Shown here piece by piece: positions 46,072 through 55,140 of a DNA stretch of 64,000 nt. This DNA is from Anaerosolibacter carboniphilus (GTDB lineage: Bacteria > Bacillota > Clostridia > Peptostreptococcales > Thermotaleaceae). A model generated the notes under the pieces. The model was given only the letters and a program-made list of their open reading frames with translations, was not told the DNA's origin and did not search any database. How positions within the stretch are numbered: position 1 is the first letter of the stretch; each line of letters opens with the position of its first letter. The stretch lies in the NCBI RefSeq assembly GCF_014205875.1, contig NZ_JACHEN010000018.1, positions 1-64,000 of the forward strand, read 5' to 3'. Position numbers and translations under genes: made by a program.

Positions 46072-48117
46072 ATGATCTATTTGGGAATGGAGAATGCTAT
46101 GAAAACAAAAGATATGTATCGAGAAGGAAATGAGTTGAATGAAGGGGAGAGTAAAATTAACTACGAATGGTTATACAGGATGGACTTTGAGAAATCTCCT
46201 GATGCAAAACTAATGCTTAAAGAACGTAGGATTATTGATTGTAATGAATCGGCTGTCAGATTTTTTGGATATGATTCAAAGGAAGAATTATTGGGGGGCA
46301 TGCCGTATCTGTTGTCTCCAATTATCCAGACCGATGGAAAACCGTCCATGGTAAAAGGAAATGAAATGCTTACCCTGGTTGAGAAAAAGGGAAGCCATCG
46401 CTTTGAATGGATACATAAAACCAAGGAAGGAAAGTCATTTTTTGCGGAGGTCGTATTGACCCTTCTCCCCATTGAAGGTGAAAGGGTGATAAGTGCATCT
46501 TTGCAGGATATCACAGAAAGAAAAGGTATTCAGGAAGTCCTCGAAGAAAAAGAAGAGTTCTACCGAAGCCTCTTTCACAACAATCATGCAATCATGCTCT
46601 TGGCTGATCCCGACAATGGAGAGATTATCGATGTAAATCCAGCAGCTTGCTTTTTCTATGGATATGATCGTCAGACCTTTCTAACGATGAACGTAAAGGA
46701 TATTAGTACCTCTTCAGAAAAGAAAATTTTCTCCACCATCGAAGATGTAAGATTCCATCATGGAAAGCATTATTATTTAAAAGATAGGATTGCTAATGGA
46801 GAGATAAAGGATATAGAGATATACAGTGGCCCTATACGAGTAAAAAATAAAGAACTATTATACAGCATTATTCATGACATTACAGAAAAGAACAGAACGA
46901 TGACAGCCCTTGAGGCAAGCGAAAAAAAATTCAAAGAATTATTTCATAACGCCAATGATATGATTTTTCTTCACGGATACGATGAAAATAAGAGAACAGG
47001 AAAAATTATGGAGGTAAATGATATCGCCTGTATGAAGTTGGGATATAGGAGAGAAGAGCTGTTGAAAATGACACCGTGGGAGCTCAATGTCGAGGATATG
47101 CGCCGATTTGTGCCAGAAAATACAAAAAGAATTCTGAAAGAGGGACATGCTACCTTCGAAACAGTAATGCAAACCAAAGACAAAAAAAGGATTGCTGTAG
47201 AGATTAATGCCCATATGTTTAAACTGCTAGGACAAGATGTAAACCTTTCTGTGGTAAGAGACATTACGGAACGAAAAGAGACGATGAAGCTTTTAGGGGA
47301 AACCATTGCCTATGATAAGTTGAAAACGGAATTTTTCTCAAATATTTCCCATGAATTTAGGACACCCCTAAATGTAATTTTTGGTACCCTACAGCTAATG
47401 GAGTTATGCTTGCAAAGGGGAGATGGAGATCTAAACATCGAGAATATAGAAAGATATGTAAAGCGGATGAAACAAAATGGATGCCGGTTGTTGAGATTGG
47501 TAAACAATCTGATTGATATTACCAAAATTGACTCAGGCTACTATGAGGTGCAGATGCAGAATTATGATATTGTCCATCTGGTAGAAGATATTACCCTATC
47601 GGTGGCTGAATACGTGGAAACAAAGGAGATAGGTCTAGTATTCGATACCGACTTGGAAGAAAGGATACTTGCCTGTGATCCCGATGCCATGGAAAGAGTT
47701 GTGTTAAACCTCTTGGCCAATGCCATAAAGTTTACAAATCCTGGGGGAACGATACAAGTATATATTCATGATCAAGGAAATCATATATCCATTTCCGTGA
47801 CAGACACAGGAATCGGCATACCAAAAGAAAAATTGGATTCAATATTTGAACGTTTTCGGCAGGTGGATAAAACCTTAACACGAAACCATGAAGGGAGTGG
47901 TATTGGACTTTCTTTGACAAAATCTTTGATAGAACTTCATGATGGAACGATTAAGGTGGAAAGTGAATTAGGCAAAGGGAGTAAATTTATTATTGAGCTG
48001 CCAATTCGAATGATGCAGAACAAAGCAGAAGATAGCCATTTCATGAGAAATGCGCAGCAATCAAAGATTGAAAGAATTCATATTGAGTTTTCAGATATAT
48101 ATTCTATCAACATATAG
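46072..48117 (+). CDS. PAS-domain sensor histidine kinase (orphan)
   Basis: A 681-aa cytosolic kinase without membrane helices. Three PAS domains (about 35-155, 165-280 and 285-405) are followed by HisKA with H427 in FSNISHEFRTPLN, then the ATPase domain: NLLANAIKFT (N box), DTGIGIPKE (G1) and GSGIGLSLTK (G2). AAGGA lies 7 nt before the ATG. No response regulator is close. Such orphan kinases in spore formers often feed Spo0A; that is inferred. Confidence 0.92.
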   Translation: MIYLGMENAMKTKDMYREGNELNEGESKINYEWLYRMDFEKSPDAKLMLKERRIIDCNESAVRFFGYDSKEELLGGMPYLLSPIIQTDGKPSMVKGNEMLTLVEKKGSHRFEWIHKTKEGKSFFAEVVLTLLPIEGERVISASLQDITERKGIQEVLEEKEEFYRSLFHNNHAIMLLADPDNGEIIDVNPAACFFYGYDRQTFLTMNVKDISTSSEKKIFSTIEDVRFHHGKHYYLKDRIANGEIKDIEIYSGPIRVKNKELLYSIIHDITEKNRTMTALEASEKKFKELFHNANDMIFLHGYDENKRTGKIMEVNDIACMKLGYRREELLKMTPWELNVEDMRRFVPENTKRILKEGHATFETVMQTKDKKRIAVEINAHMFKLLGQDVNLSVVRDITERKETMKLLGETIAYDKLKTEFFSNISHEFRTPLNVIFGTLQLMELCLQRGDGDLNIENIERYVKRMKQNGCRLLRLVNNLIDITKIDSGYYEVQMQNYDIVHLVEDITLSVAEYVETKEIGLVFDTDLEERILACDPDAMERVVLNLLANAIKFTNPGGTIQVYIHDQGNHISISVTDTGIGIPKEKLDSIFERFRQVDKTLTRNHEGSGIGLSLTKSLIELHDGTIKVESELGKGSKFIIELPIRMMQNKAEDSHFMRNAQQSKIERIHIEFSDIYSINI

Positions 48118-48140
48118 AAATTTATAGCAAAAGGGGGATA

Positions 48141-48170
48141 AAAATAGCATCTGTGATAGGCAGACGCTAT
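48141..48170 (-). terminator. Hairpin between convergent genes
   Basis: AATAGC and GCTATT with inner TCTG/CAGA form a stem over about 48141-48170. No strong T-tract is visible on either strand, so it is weak. Confidence 0.4.
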
Positions 48171-48727
48171 TGAGGGAGAACTCTTCGACCGGTGACATAG
48201 GTATCGGCATAAAACCCTTCTTCTAAAGACGATATGGTAACCTTTTTTGCAGCGGAAGAGGCGTGAATGAACTCTCCATTTCCTATGTAGATTCCTACAT
48301 GGGAGATTCCGTCCCCCTTTGTATCGAAGAATACCAGATCACCAACGGACAAATGATTCTTTGGAACATAAATTCCATCCTTGGCTTGATCTTGAGAAAC
48401 ACGACGGATATCCACCCCATAGGCATTCATAACATATTTTGTAAAACCAGAGCAGTCAAAGCCCTTTGGCGTGGTTCCACCCCAGACATAGGGAACATTC
48501 ATATAGCTTTTTGCAAAATCAACCAAGTCTCTTTGCGTTTTGACTTGAGTCAGGCCCTCTACATTGGGAGAATCTAGCTGCCGTATTGCCTCATTGAATA
48601 CGGTATGAAAATTATTACTAGAAGGTTCATCTAAGGGAGTAGGCTCATTTTTCATGATATTGACAGGAACCCTACTTTGGATTTCTTGAAGTTTTTGCTG
48701 AAATATGAGATTCACATTCATGGGCAT
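48167..48727 (-). CDS. NlpC/P60 family cell wall endopeptidase
   Basis: A 186-aa peptidase cleaving cell-wall peptide stems. The catalytic cysteine is in GFDCSGFTKYV; the histidine lies in GISHVGIYIGNGEFIHAS. No signal peptide is visible, and the N-terminal 60 residues have low conservation. It may act in the spore or be released by lysis; the export route is unclear. Confidence 0.88.
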   Translation of the reverse strand: MPMNVNLIFQQKLQEIQSRVPVNIMKNEPTPLDEPSSNNFHTVFNEAIRQLDSPNVEGLTQVKTQRDLVDFAKSYMNVPYVWGGTTPKGFDCSGFTKYVMNAYGVDIRRVSQDQAKDGIYVPKNHLSVGDLVFFDTKGDGISHVGIYIGNGEFIHASSAAKKVTISSLEEGFYADTYVTGRRVLPQ

Positions 48728-48824
48728 GTCTCCTGTGGATTTAATAATTTCATTTTATAAAAAATACATACTTTTATCAATGGTAATATCCGCCTATAAC
48801 AGAATACATCTGTGAAAAATCTCA

Positions 48825-48854
48825 TAAAAAAAGAAGGCCACAGCATGTGCGGCC
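48825..48854 (-). terminator. Terminator on the minus strand
   Basis: On the minus strand GGCCGCACATGCTGTGGCC forms a stem (48836-48854), followed by TTCTTTTTTT. It ends the transcript of the 95-aa protein gene. Confidence 0.85.
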
Positions 48855-48864
48855 GAAGGGAGAT

Positions 48865-49152
48865 TTAGTCATATTCTTTCTGAACAAATCTATCAAAGTT
48901 TTTGTCCTGTTGGAGACCTTGTTCCAACAGGATTTCTTTGGTTTCTTCTGGAGGTTTTGTCATTTCATAGCATGTGTCCATCAATTCAGCCAATCCTGCT
49001 TTGGCTAGAATGGGCTCTAGGACTTCCATTTCTCCCTCATCAAAGATTTCAGTGATCGTACCATCATTTTCCCAATCTTCCCTTGTTGAGATAAAAACAG
49101 CGGAGCCATCGGCGCCACTTACCATAGAAAATAAGAAATTATTTCCATCCAT
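48865..49152 (-). CDS. Conserved-looking small acidic protein, unknown
   Basis: A 95-aa acidic protein not recognised. It starts MDGNNFLFSMVSGADGSAVF and has the helix-rich EVLEPILAKAGLAELMDTC. No membrane segment or metal motif is visible except single cysteines. GGAG lies before the ATG on the minus strand, and a terminator follows, so it is expressed alone. Confidence 0.65.
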   Translation of the reverse strand: MDGNNFLFSMVSGADGSAVFISTREDWENDGTITEIFDEGEMEVLEPILAKAGLAELMDTCYEMTKPPEETKEILLEQGLQQDKNFDRFVQKEYD

Positions 49153-49282
49153 CTTCTATCCACTCCTAATCTTAAAGTCATGGTGCTGCTTTTAGTATTT
49201 GAGTTTTTTATGTATATTATATAGTCCTCTGTTTATTGGTTTCTGAGAACTTTTCCCAAATTCATGGAAAAACTATCAAAAA

Positions 49283-49306
49283 AACCTTCAAGGGCGCTTG
49301 AAGGTT
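49283..49306 (-). terminator. Terminator of motAB
   Basis: A perfect 10-bp stem, AACCTTCAAG with CTTGAAGGTT, loop GGCG. On the minus strand a run of T follows. Confidence 0.9.
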
Positions 49307-49317
49307 AGTATAGCTAT

Positions 49318-49980
49318 TTAATTGGCGATGATGATCTCTATTCTTCGATTGTTGGCTCGACCTTCGGGTGTACTATTGCTATCGATGGGATTCCTTTCAC
49401 CATAACCGCTGACGGATACACGATTTTTAGCGATTCCTTTATTTTCAGTCAGATATTTTACGACTTGTATAGATCTAGCCACAGAAAGCTCCCAATTTGA
49501 TGGATATTCTTTTGTCCGAATAGGCACATTATCTGTATATCCTTCTACGATGATGTTGTTATTCACTCGTTGAAGCTGTGCACCAATCTGGTCCAGCAGT
49601 AGGTAACCATCTGGAGAAATTCCTGCTTGTCCGCTTTGGAACAAAACACTATCCCTAAACCTGATTAAAAGCCCGCGTTCATTTTCGATGATATCCACCT
49701 GATCTTGAAGGTTGTTTTTTTCAAGAAATGTCATAAAGTCCTCACTGGTGGACTTGGGATCCCTTCCATTCTTATGAAGGCCGAACAATTGAGCAGCTAA
49801 GCTATCGTTCTCCTTCTTTAAATCTTTATTTTCACTGCTGAGATTTGTCAATTCTTTAGATGTATAAATGAAAAAGATAATGAAGAAGCAGAGTAAGATA
49901 GTAATCATATCACTGTAGGTGATGAGCCAGTTGTTGCTAAACTCCATTTCATATTTGCTCGAATTATCATTGGAATTCAT
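49318..49980 (-). CDS. motB: Flagellar motor-like protein MotB (OmpA domain)
   Basis: A 220-aa stator-like protein. The single helix carries the proton- or ion-binding aspartate in ITYSDMITILLCFFI; the C-terminal OmpA-like domain has EGYTDNVPIRTKEYPSNWEL and SGYGERNPIDSN for peptidoglycan binding. The middle has a coiled-coil (TNLSSENKDLKKENDSL). It overlaps motA by 14 nt. Whether it drives the flagellum or another ion-coupled machine cannot be told here. Confidence 0.9.
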   Translation of the reverse strand: MNSNDNSSKYEMEFSNNWLITYSDMITILLCFFIIFFIYTSKELTNLSSENKDLKKENDSLAAQLFGLHKNGRDPKSTSEDFMTFLEKNNLQDQVDIIENERGLLIRFRDSVLFQSGQAGISPDGYLLLDQIGAQLQRVNNNIIVEGYTDNVPIRTKEYPSNWELSVARSIQVVKYLTENKGIAKNRVSVSGYGERNPIDSNSTPEGRANNRRIEIIIAN

Positions 49981-50788
49981 AGGTGGCCGTATTCCTTTCA
50001 GTAAATTCCTTTTTAGGGTAGAGAAGACGCTGCTCTTCCTTTAGCATTACATTCATCTTGTCGAAAACATTTCTTGGAGAATCATTTTGAGCAATTAATA
50101 AAATCCCTTCCATGACAATGGTATATTGGAGAATATGATGGTCGATATATTCCTTTAGTCTACCCATGAGAGGTACGGCAGCAAAATTGGCGATAAGACC
50201 TCCGTAAAGAGTACTGACCAAGGCGGAAGCCATATTGCTCATAATAAGTGAAGCTTGTCCCAAGTCGGATAAAAGACCGATGAGACCTAGTAAGGTTCCG
50301 ATCAAACCAAAGGAAGGGGCAACATTGGCAATCATCTTGAGAACATTATAGGGGCGATACAGACTGATTTGCCTTGCTTCAATATCCTTTTCCAAAATGT
50401 CTCGCATGGCTTCAGGCTTTTTATAATCATTTAATAAAACCAGTGCATCTCTTAAAAAGGTATTGCTCTCCAGTTCTATATCCGATTGCAGAGACAGAAC
50501 ACCCTCTCTTTTCACCTTGATCGATATATCATGAAGCTTATGAATTACATGGACATAATCTGTTTTTTCAGAGAAGCTCGCCTTGATCATCATGGCAGTA
50601 TCTACCAAGGTTTCAAAGGAGAAACTAATAATGATGGAAAGGAAGATACCGCTAAAGATGATCTCAAGGGCTGTTAGATTCCATAAGGACTTTAGAGATA
50701 TGCTGCCGATGACCGAGTGAAAAACAAGGACAGTAAGAATTATAATGACAGGGAGCTTTAACTTTTTCTGATAGGGTTCGAACTTCAT
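49967..50788 (-). CDS. motA: Flagellar motor-like protein MotA
   Basis: A 273-aa stator protein with four hydrophobic segments. The conserved proline stretch APSFGLIGTLLGLIGLL is in the third helix and SALVSTLYGGLIANF in the fourth; the cytoplasmic loop between helices 2 and 3 is long. ATG at 50788 is used because GAGGAGG lies 6 nt upstream on the minus strand; the frame goes on to 50821 without such a site. No flagellar genes are near. Confidence 0.88.
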   Translation of the reverse strand: MKFEPYQKKLKLPVIIILTVLVFHSVIGSISLKSLWNLTALEIIFSGIFLSIIISFSFETLVDTAMMIKASFSEKTDYVHVIHKLHDISIKVKREGVLSLQSDIELESNTFLRDALVLLNDYKKPEAMRDILEKDIEARQISLYRPYNVLKMIANVAPSFGLIGTLLGLIGLLSDLGQASLIMSNMASALVSTLYGGLIANFAAVPLMGRLKEYIDHHILQYTIVMEGILLIAQNDSPRNVFDKMNVMLKEEQRLLYPKKEFTERNTATYEFQ

Positions 50789-50940
50789 GGAAGACCTCCT
50801 CATACAGATATCAAATTTCATATATTTATTTTAACATAATTACATGAACTTTCTGCTGCTTAATTCTGTTAAAATTGCCTTTGGGTATATTGACCTATTA
50901 TGGAGAACTACTTTAAAAGTATGATTCTGTTAAAGTTAGT

Positions 50941-50983
50941 AAAAAAAGATTCTTACCTTATTCAAAAGTAAGAATCTTTTTTT
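50941..50983. terminator. Terminator-type hairpin between divergent genes
   Basis: A perfect 16-bp stem (50941-50956 with 50968-50983), arm AAAAAAAGATTCTTAC, can end transcription on both strands. It stands between two divergent genes, where no transcript should end. Confidence 0.85.
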
Positions 50984-51061
50984 ACTTTTTTGATATACAT
51001 AGACCATGCATGACATGCTGGGCGTAATGTTCTAAAAACCATAGCAAATGGAGGGTTTATT

Positions 51062-52267
51062 TTGTTTATCCAGCTTACCTTGTCTTTCTTACTGATGGTA
51101 AGCAACCTCTTGTATCCTCAAATATTTATTCTAAATCCAGTCCCCATTGGGAATAGAGGGGTTGAGCAAATACAAAAGATTGAAAATGTCCAGAATATAG
51201 CAGATGATGGATATCAAGGAGAAAAGAGCCGAGGAGAAGCACTTTTACCCGCAACAGGTTTTGAAGAAGAGAAACATACGGCGGAAGAAAATATTTCAGA
51301 GAATAGGCAAGGATACGATGAGGTGATCACCATATCCTTTGCAGGGGATTGTACATTAGGATGGGATGATACAGCTGGGTATTTCAACTCTTTTCCCTAC
51401 AGGTTGGAAAAGGAGAATGGAGATTTTGCCTATTTCTTCAAAGGGGTAAAGCAGTTCTTTGAATCAGATGATTTGACTTTGGTAAACCTGGAGACCACCC
51501 TTACCACCTACAATAAAAAAGCGGAAAAGAAATTTCGGTTTAAGGGTGAGCCTTCCTATGTGAACATATTAAAAGAAGGCAGCATCGAGATGGTGAATTT
51601 AGCAAATAATCATATCTATGATTATTTAGAGCAAGGCTTTAAAGAGACGATCGGGAACTTGGAGAAGGGAGAGATTCTCTATTCTGGAGAAGGCTTTATG
51701 GGAGAGACGACCATACGAGACATTAAGGTTGTCAGTCTGGGTTATAGGGGATGGGATATCTCCATAAAGGAGCAGCTGATGAAGGATATTCAAAGGGCAA
51801 AAGGATTAGGAGATATTGTTTTAGTTTCCTTCCATTGGGGAGAAGAGAGAAGGCATTTTCCAAATAAAACCCAACGGATACTGGCGTATACCGCCATCGA
51901 TGAGGGGGCCGATATCGTGGTGGGACATCACCCCCATGTGATACAAGGCATTGAAAAATATAAGGATAAATATATTCTGTACAGTCTAGGGAACTTCTCC
52001 TTTGGAGGCAATAAGAATCCTATGGATAAAGATAGCTTTATCTTTCAAAATAGATTTTATTTGAAGGACAAAAAGATAATTAAAAATGAGGGGGTTATAG
52101 TTCCCTGCAAGATTTCATCGGTAAATGATGTGAATGATTATCAGCCTACGGTGGCTAGGGGTGAGGAAGCAAAACGGATTGTAGACAGGCTGTTGTTATA
52201 TAGTGAAAAATTGCTAAATGGGATTAGCGGTGAGGAAGAGGTATACATAAAAGATATAATCAATTGA
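51062..52267 (+). CDS. CapA family protein (poly-gamma-glutamate type)
   Basis: A 401-aa exported protein of the PGA_cap (metallophosphoesterase-like) family. TTG start at 51062 after GGAGGG, then an N-terminal hydrophobic signal (2-25). Conserved motifs: SFAGDCTLG, NLETTLT, NLANNHIYDY, SFHWGEE and GHHPHVIQGIEKY. Other capsule genes (capBC, pgs) are missing, so polyglutamate synthesis is not supported; the role is unknown. Confidence 0.9.
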   Translation: MFIQLTLSFLLMVSNLLYPQIFILNPVPIGNRGVEQIQKIENVQNIADDGYQGEKSRGEALLPATGFEEEKHTAEENISENRQGYDEVITISFAGDCTLGWDDTAGYFNSFPYRLEKENGDFAYFFKGVKQFFESDDLTLVNLETTLTTYNKKAEKKFRFKGEPSYVNILKEGSIEMVNLANNHIYDYLEQGFKETIGNLEKGEILYSGEGFMGETTIRDIKVVSLGYRGWDISIKEQLMKDIQRAKGLGDIVLVSFHWGEERRHFPNKTQRILAYTAIDEGADIVVGHHPHVIQGIEKYKDKYILYSLGNFSFGGNKNPMDKDSFIFQNRFYLKDKKIIKNEGVIVPCKISSVNDVNDYQPTVARGEEAKRIVDRLLLYSEKLLNGISGEEEVYIKDIIN

Positions 52268-52321
52268 TAGGATATTCCTATGGGCTATTGGATTGAAGTA
52301 TATGATATAATAAATCATAAA

Positions 52322-52353
52322 GATGAAAAATGTTCTTAAAAGGGATTTTCATC
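52322..52353 (+). other. Hairpin in leader of small membrane protein
   Basis: GATGAAAA (52322-52329) pairs with TTTTCATC (52346-52353), 16-nt loop. A TATAAT with an upstream TG (52303-52311) lies before it and may be the promoter. Confidence 0.45.
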
Positions 52354-52379
52354 ATTAAAACGGATAGGGAGAGATTCTG

Positions 52380-52568
52380 ATGTCTTTTAAGATTTTTACA
52401 TGGATAGATGAATTATTTGATGGGTTTTCAAGGACAAACAGCTATCGGTTAGAGGCTGATCAAAAACAAATTGTAATGAGAGGATTGAGATGGTTACTGA
52501 TAACAGGTGTTGGATTAGGTTTGGTATTGGGATTGATCCTGTTCGGTTTTGGGATTATAGAATATTAG
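52380..52568 (+). CDS. Small membrane protein, unknown
   Basis: A 62-aa protein with one C-terminal helix rich in glycine (GVGLGLVLGLILFGFG) after a hydrophilic, arginine-bearing N-terminal half. GGGAGAG lies before the ATG. Followed by a remarkable 27-bp inverted repeat. Not recognised. Confidence 0.65.
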   Translation: MSFKIFTWIDELFDGFSRTNSYRLEADQKQIVMRGLRWLLITGVGLGLVLGLILFGFGIIEY

Positions 52569-52583
52569 TAGAGAAATAGATTA

Positions 52584-52645
52584 TTATAAATCGTAAAAAG
52601 GAAAAGAACATAGAATGATGTTCTTTTCCTTTTTACGATTTATAA
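52584..52645. terminator. 27-bp perfect inverted repeat, terminator-like
   Basis: 52584-52610 is the exact reverse complement of 52619-52645; loop TAGAATGA. The arm runs from TTATAAATCG to AGAACA and includes a purine-rich AAAAAGGAAAAGAA stretch. The 3' side has TTCTTTTCCTTTTT, so it can end transcription either way, but the length is far more than needed. Confidence 0.85.
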
Positions 52646-52756
52646 GGGAAAGAATGAAGAGATGAAAAGTAAAACAAAAGATTTTCGTTCATACTAATAA
52701 AGAAACATGAAGTGCTTGAAAGTAGGTAAATATTCACATAGGAGGGAAATACATAT

Positions 52757-53419
52757 ATGAAGAAGGATTTATTGGAAAAAGGAGCTGTATTGCAGCGAGA
52801 CAACGACACCTATGCTATTGCGCCCCATATTCCAGGAGGAATCGTAAGCAGTGAAACCTTGAGAAAAATTGCAGATGCAGCAGATAAATACAAGGCGGAG
52901 GCTATTAAGCTTACCTCATCTCAGCGCATCGCTATTGTGGGATTGAAGGAGGATGAAATTGATAGCATTTGGCAGGATTTGGACATGAAGCCAGGAGCCG
53001 CCCTCGGTTTGTGTGTAAGAAGCGTGAAATTTTGTCCAGGTACTACTTTTTGTAAGCGGGGACAGCAGGATGCTGTAGGTGTAGGAATGAAGCTGGATGA
53101 TTTATACCACGGTATGGATTTACCGAACAAACTGAAAATCGGTGTAAGCGGTTGTCCAAACTCCTGTGGAGATAATCACTTCCGGGATATTGGCATTATG
53201 GGTATGCCAAAAGGTTTCAAAATTCAAGTGGGAGGAAAGGGCGGCATTAAGCCAAGGATTGGAGATACCTTATATGACAATATAGATGAGGAAGATCTGT
53301 ATCCTATTATTGATAAGGCAGTAAAGATCTATGCCGAGAATGCCAAGAAGCATGAGCGATTAGGCGCTTACATTGATCGGGTAGGCATTGAAGAATTCAA
53401 AAGGCAAATGGAAAGTTAA
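52757..53419 (+). CDS. Small siroheme/4Fe-4S nitrite-sulfite reductase-like protein
   Basis: A 220-aa protein with the half-repeat of sulfite/nitrite reductases. It carries an N-terminal ferredoxin-like part (GAVLQRDNDTYAIAPHIPGG) and the siroheme-4Fe-4S ligands in CPGTTFC (C-x5-C) and GCPNSC (C-x3-C). It resembles small assimilatory-type sulfite reductases. No electron-donor subunit or sulfur gene is close, so the reaction is not certain. GGAGGG precedes the ATG. Confidence 0.85.
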   Translation: MKKDLLEKGAVLQRDNDTYAIAPHIPGGIVSSETLRKIADAADKYKAEAIKLTSSQRIAIVGLKEDEIDSIWQDLDMKPGAALGLCVRSVKFCPGTTFCKRGQQDAVGVGMKLDDLYHGMDLPNKLKIGVSGCPNSCGDNHFRDIGIMGMPKGFKIQVGGKGGIKPRIGDTLYDNIDEEDLYPIIDKAVKIYAENAKKHERLGAYIDRVGIEEFKRQMES

Positions 53420-53496
53420 TAGAAACTTTTATTTAGTTATCCTATATACCCTCCTTCATTCATATACTTTATCAGTAACATGGGGGAGGGAAAGAT

Positions 53497-54612
53497 ATGA
53501 AGTTGTTGATCCAAACAAGAAAAAGTATGCGAAATATGATGCTTCTTTGTATTTGTGCTGGGATCATCATCTCAAGTTTATATATGAGGGATAGCGTGAT
53601 TACGGTGTCTACTGCTAGAGTAGATGAGGAGTTTGCTCCTATTGTGAAAGCAATCTTTGATACAAGGAATCGTGCCATCATGGAGCAGGACACCAGCCTA
53701 TTGGATACCATGTATGACAAGGGACGGAGAAATGGCCTTTGGGCCTATGAGCATGAGTTAAAGAAGATGAAATATTTGCATCGATGGTCTGAAAAACAAG
53801 GTATTCGCTTCACCAAAATCAATGCCAACACCATGGTGAAGTGGGTGAAAAAGAAGGATGAAGGCTATACCATTAATCTGGTAACCTCTACAGAATATCA
53901 ATACAGCTATGAGAATGATGTAGAGAAAAACAATCTATTTCGTATTGGTACTTATCACTCCATGGACATAAGGAAGCTGGATGAGACATGGGTCATTACG
54001 CGAGAGTGGTATACAGATCCCTTTGCTGATTCACTCCAGCTAGATATGGAAAAGTCAGCTGAATTTAAAGAGTACATACAGGCTCAGCCGTCCAGAGATT
54101 TTGCTGATATGGGCGAACGAAGGAACAATGCAGTCGCTTATGCCGATGCGTATTGTGGGGCTGCAGGGGATGAAGAGTCAGGATATAGCTATAATAAAAA
54201 ATATAAGAATTATAATCCCTTGGGTGGGGATTGTGCCAACTTTGCATCCCAGATTCTCCATGAGGGAGGCAAATTTAGAAAAAATGGAACATGGAATTAT
54301 GATGGTGATGGCAGCAAAGCATGGGTGAATGCTCAAGCTTTTAAAAATTATATGCTCTATAGCGGCAGAGCTTCTAAAATTGCTTATGGCAGCTATGAAA
54401 AGGTATATAAGCAGGCCTATCAGTTATTGCCAGGGGATTTTGTGGCCTATGAGAAAAATGGAAAGGTAACTCATATCTCTGTGGTTACAGGAGTGGACGC
54501 AAAGGGGTATGCCTTGGTGAACTGTCACAATACCGACCGATATCGGGTACCATGGGACCTGGGATGGAGTAATAAAGGGATTAAGTTCTGGCTTGTGAGG
54601 GTGCACTTCTAA
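53497..54612 (+). CDS. Exported amidase-domain (Amidase_6) protein
   Basis: A 371-aa protein with an N-terminal membrane helix (12-28), an NTF2-like middle and a C-terminal cysteine-peptidase-like domain: GGDCANFASQILHEGG holds the probable nucleophile, VTHISVVTGVD the histidine and NCHNTDRYRVPW the end. The family is common in spore formers; the substrate is unknown, a cell-wall amide is likely. GGGGGAGGG precedes the ATG. Confidence 0.85.
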   Translation: MKLLIQTRKSMRNMMLLCICAGIIISSLYMRDSVITVSTARVDEEFAPIVKAIFDTRNRAIMEQDTSLLDTMYDKGRRNGLWAYEHELKKMKYLHRWSEKQGIRFTKINANTMVKWVKKKDEGYTINLVTSTEYQYSYENDVEKNNLFRIGTYHSMDIRKLDETWVITREWYTDPFADSLQLDMEKSAEFKEYIQAQPSRDFADMGERRNNAVAYADAYCGAAGDEESGYSYNKKYKNYNPLGGDCANFASQILHEGGKFRKNGTWNYDGDGSKAWVNAQAFKNYMLYSGRASKIAYGSYEKVYKQAYQLLPGDFVAYEKNGKVTHISVVTGVDAKGYALVNCHNTDRYRVPWDLGWSNKGIKFWLVRVHF

Positions 54613-54682
54613 GAATGAAGACCGCATATTTTGATAAAATAGAAGAATACTACTTAGGAAAAACTAGAAGAGGAGTGTTACC

Positions 54683-54901
54683 ATGGCGACAATTAAAATC
54701 TGTGAGAACAATTTTGGGTACGGTACAAATGACGTGGTAGAGAGAATCCATAAGGAGAGAGCCGATGTGACAGTGGATGTTGCATCTTGCCAAGGCTACT
54801 GTGATATTTGTGCTGTAGGCCCTTATGCTTTTGTAGATGATACGTTGATTGAGGCTGAAACGGCAGACGAATTGTATAATAAAATTATAAATATTTTATA
54901 G
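54683..54901 (+). CDS. DUF1450 family protein (YuzB-like)
   Basis: A 72-aa protein of the DUF1450 family. MATIKICENNFGYGTNDVVE leads into ASCQGYCDICAVGPYAFVDD, with CxxxCxxC cysteines like a thioredoxin-fold iron-sulfur or metal protein. AGGAG precedes the ATG. The function is unknown. Confidence 0.85.
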   Translation: MATIKICENNFGYGTNDVVERIHKERADVTVDVASCQGYCDICAVGPYAFVDDTLIEAETADELYNKIINIL

Positions 54902-54904
54902 AAG

Positions 54905-54932
54905 AAAGACAGTCCAGGCTGTCTTTTTTCTT
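54905..54932 (+). terminator. Terminator after the DUF1450 gene
   Basis: AAAGACAG (54905-54912) pairs with CTGTCTTT (54919-54926), loop TCCAGG, followed by TTTTC. Confidence 0.9.
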
Positions 54933-55140
54933 ATTTTTTAAAAAAAAATTCTCCTTTATAAAAATATAATTACTTGTCAGATTATTGGTGGAAAGCAAAA
55001 ATTATGAAAATATGACGCAATATTTGTAAAATTGTTACAAAGGACATCGAAGTGTGTCATCAGAAGTATAATGAAAACAAATTATGCTATATAGTATGAA
55101 GTTGTTTTTAAAATTATCTGCAAGTATAGGGAGGAAAGGT

